Below are positions 63,446-64,000 of a stretch of 64,000 bases of DNA, piece by piece. A program made the position numbers and the translations under genes. Source of the stretch: Ignavibacteria bacterium (GTDB lineage Bacteria > Bacteroidota > Ignavibacteria > Tepidaquicellales > Tepidaquicellaceae); the NCBI GenBank assembly GCA_019694675.1, contig JAIBBK010000003.1:1-64000 (forward strand). Direction: 5' to 3'. Every line of letters begins with the position of its first letter. Position 1 is the first letter of the stretch. Under the pieces are notes generated by a model. That model searched no databases and was not told the DNA's origin. It saw only the letters and a list, made by a program, of their open reading frames with translations.

Positions 63446-64000
63446 TTACCTGTTGAAGTTCACTTCTCCGTTTATATGCTTTGACTTGTCAATGATTTCA
63501 CCCGCCGTATTCATTACCTGGTTATGGCACAGGTAGCAGTCGTTCAGAGTCCAGTATGAGAAGTGCGGTGAAATGTAAACACCGTTAGGCTTTGGGTTTG
63601 GATTCTGAGTAGCCGGATCTCCGTGGCACGTACCGCAATATACCGACGAAGGCTGAACCCAGTCGGCAACTGCGTTCACATTTCCGTTCTTGAACGTTCC
63701 GTGACAATAAGAGTTAGAGCATTTTGCATCGGTCCTGTTCCAGCCGGGATCGGGAGTAATACCTCCTCCGAGAGAATTCCTTGCCAGCGAGCCAAACACA
63801 ACTTCGGCAATTCCGTCGGGATTTGAACCAATGTGCACCGAATCATCGAATGAAGTCAGCTCCTGATGGCATTCGTAGCATTCGACCTTTGCGCTCCATT
63901 TGGTTGAATCAAGATGTGCGGCGTGGACACCGACTCCGATGTACGAAATGCTTGTCTGCCCGTTCAGCGCTTTCGGAGGATTTGATTTACCGTTGCCTCC
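63446..64000 (-). CDS. Multiheme c-type cytochrome, 3' part (runs off window)
   Basis: The frame is open from the window edge to the stop at 63446, giving at least 184 C-terminal residues; the N-terminus lies beyond 64000. Heme-binding motifs are 'CYECHQ' (near 63876), 'CSNSYCHG' (a CX4CH site), 'CGTCHG' and 'CYLCHN', with further His residues. The CX4CH/CXXCH mixture is typical of the Geobacter-type CxxxxCH family of exported multiheme proteins. It would be periplasmic or outer-surface and may carry electrons to an extracellular acceptor. Confidence 0.88.
   Translation of the reverse strand, partial: GGNGKSNPPKALNGQTSISYIGVGVHAAHLDSTKWSAKVECYECHQELTSFDDSVHIGSNPDGIAEVVFGSLARNSLGGGITPDPGWNRTDAKCSNSYCHGTFKNGNVNAVADWVQPSSVYCGTCHGDPATQNPNPKPNGVYISPHFSYWTLNDCYLCHNQVMNTAGEIIDKSKHINGEVNFNR

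Overview
The window reads as chromosomal DNA from a non-phototrophic member of the Bacteroidota/Chlorobi (FCB) group, most likely an Ignavibacteria-type organism. The strongest evidence is ten secreted proteins (two of them frameshifted) ending in a type IX secretion (T9SS) sorting domain of the 'NYPNPFNP ... YDLLGREV ... LASGVYFYRL' kind. Core genes of the same group accompany them (recA-recX, purE, rpiA, PIN-PhoH, nuoH, a DUF6029/Omp28 cassette). No T9SS machinery gene lies in the window. The lineage is inferred from protein style, not from a marker tree.

Region 1 (1-21.7 kb, + strand) is an accessory island. It holds T9SS cargo genes, three orphan sorting-domain fragments, a HicB-HicA toxin-antitoxin pair and extensive duplication. 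Two propeller-like cargo genes each precede a large protease / beta-helix / TPR / sorting-domain gene. The two pairs form a tandem duplication of about 6 kb in which the protease domain differs: an S8 subtilase in one and an M6-like zinc protease in the other. Their 3' 2.04 kb are collinear without net indels and include a 467-bp stretch with no difference. Three apparent -1 frameshifts split the first pair. The island ends in a 21-bp minisatellite (17 units) and a 195-bp tandem repeat (3 copies) carrying nested palindromes.

Region 2 (21.7-33.6 kb, mostly - strand) is housekeeping and metal biology: a heavy-metal-type TonB receptor with a double-YHS protein and a Cys-rich secreted protein, a CpcT/CpeT-family protein, purE coupled to a SpoIIE-type phosphatase, a YggX-like protein, a 5'-nucleotidase, tRNA-Pro(CGG), an aminotransferase, an SDR enzyme, an M42 peptidase and rpiA.

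Region 3 (33.7-49.6 kb): DUF1761, a large helical protein of unknown function, PIN-PhoH / HAD / GNAT in one operon, a DUF3298-type protein, then three T9SS cargo proteins on the - strand (a 1542-aa beta-helix protein, a BNR/YCF48-like propeller and a lysyl-endopeptidase-like protease) and an outer-membrane barrel with a Cys/His-rich N-terminus.

Region 4 (49.6-64 kb): a HAD hydrolase and gpmA, recA-recX-histidine kinase, a nuoH standing alone, a TlpA / DUF6029 / Omp28 redox and envelope cassette closed by a strong terminator, an SDR enzyme, MarC, and a 3-hydroxyanthranilate degradation cluster (dioxygenase, ACMS decarboxylase, RidA-family deaminase candidate). It ends with the 3' part of a multiheme cytochrome running off the window. 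The most unusual signal is the modular recombination of T9SS cargo genes in Region 1.
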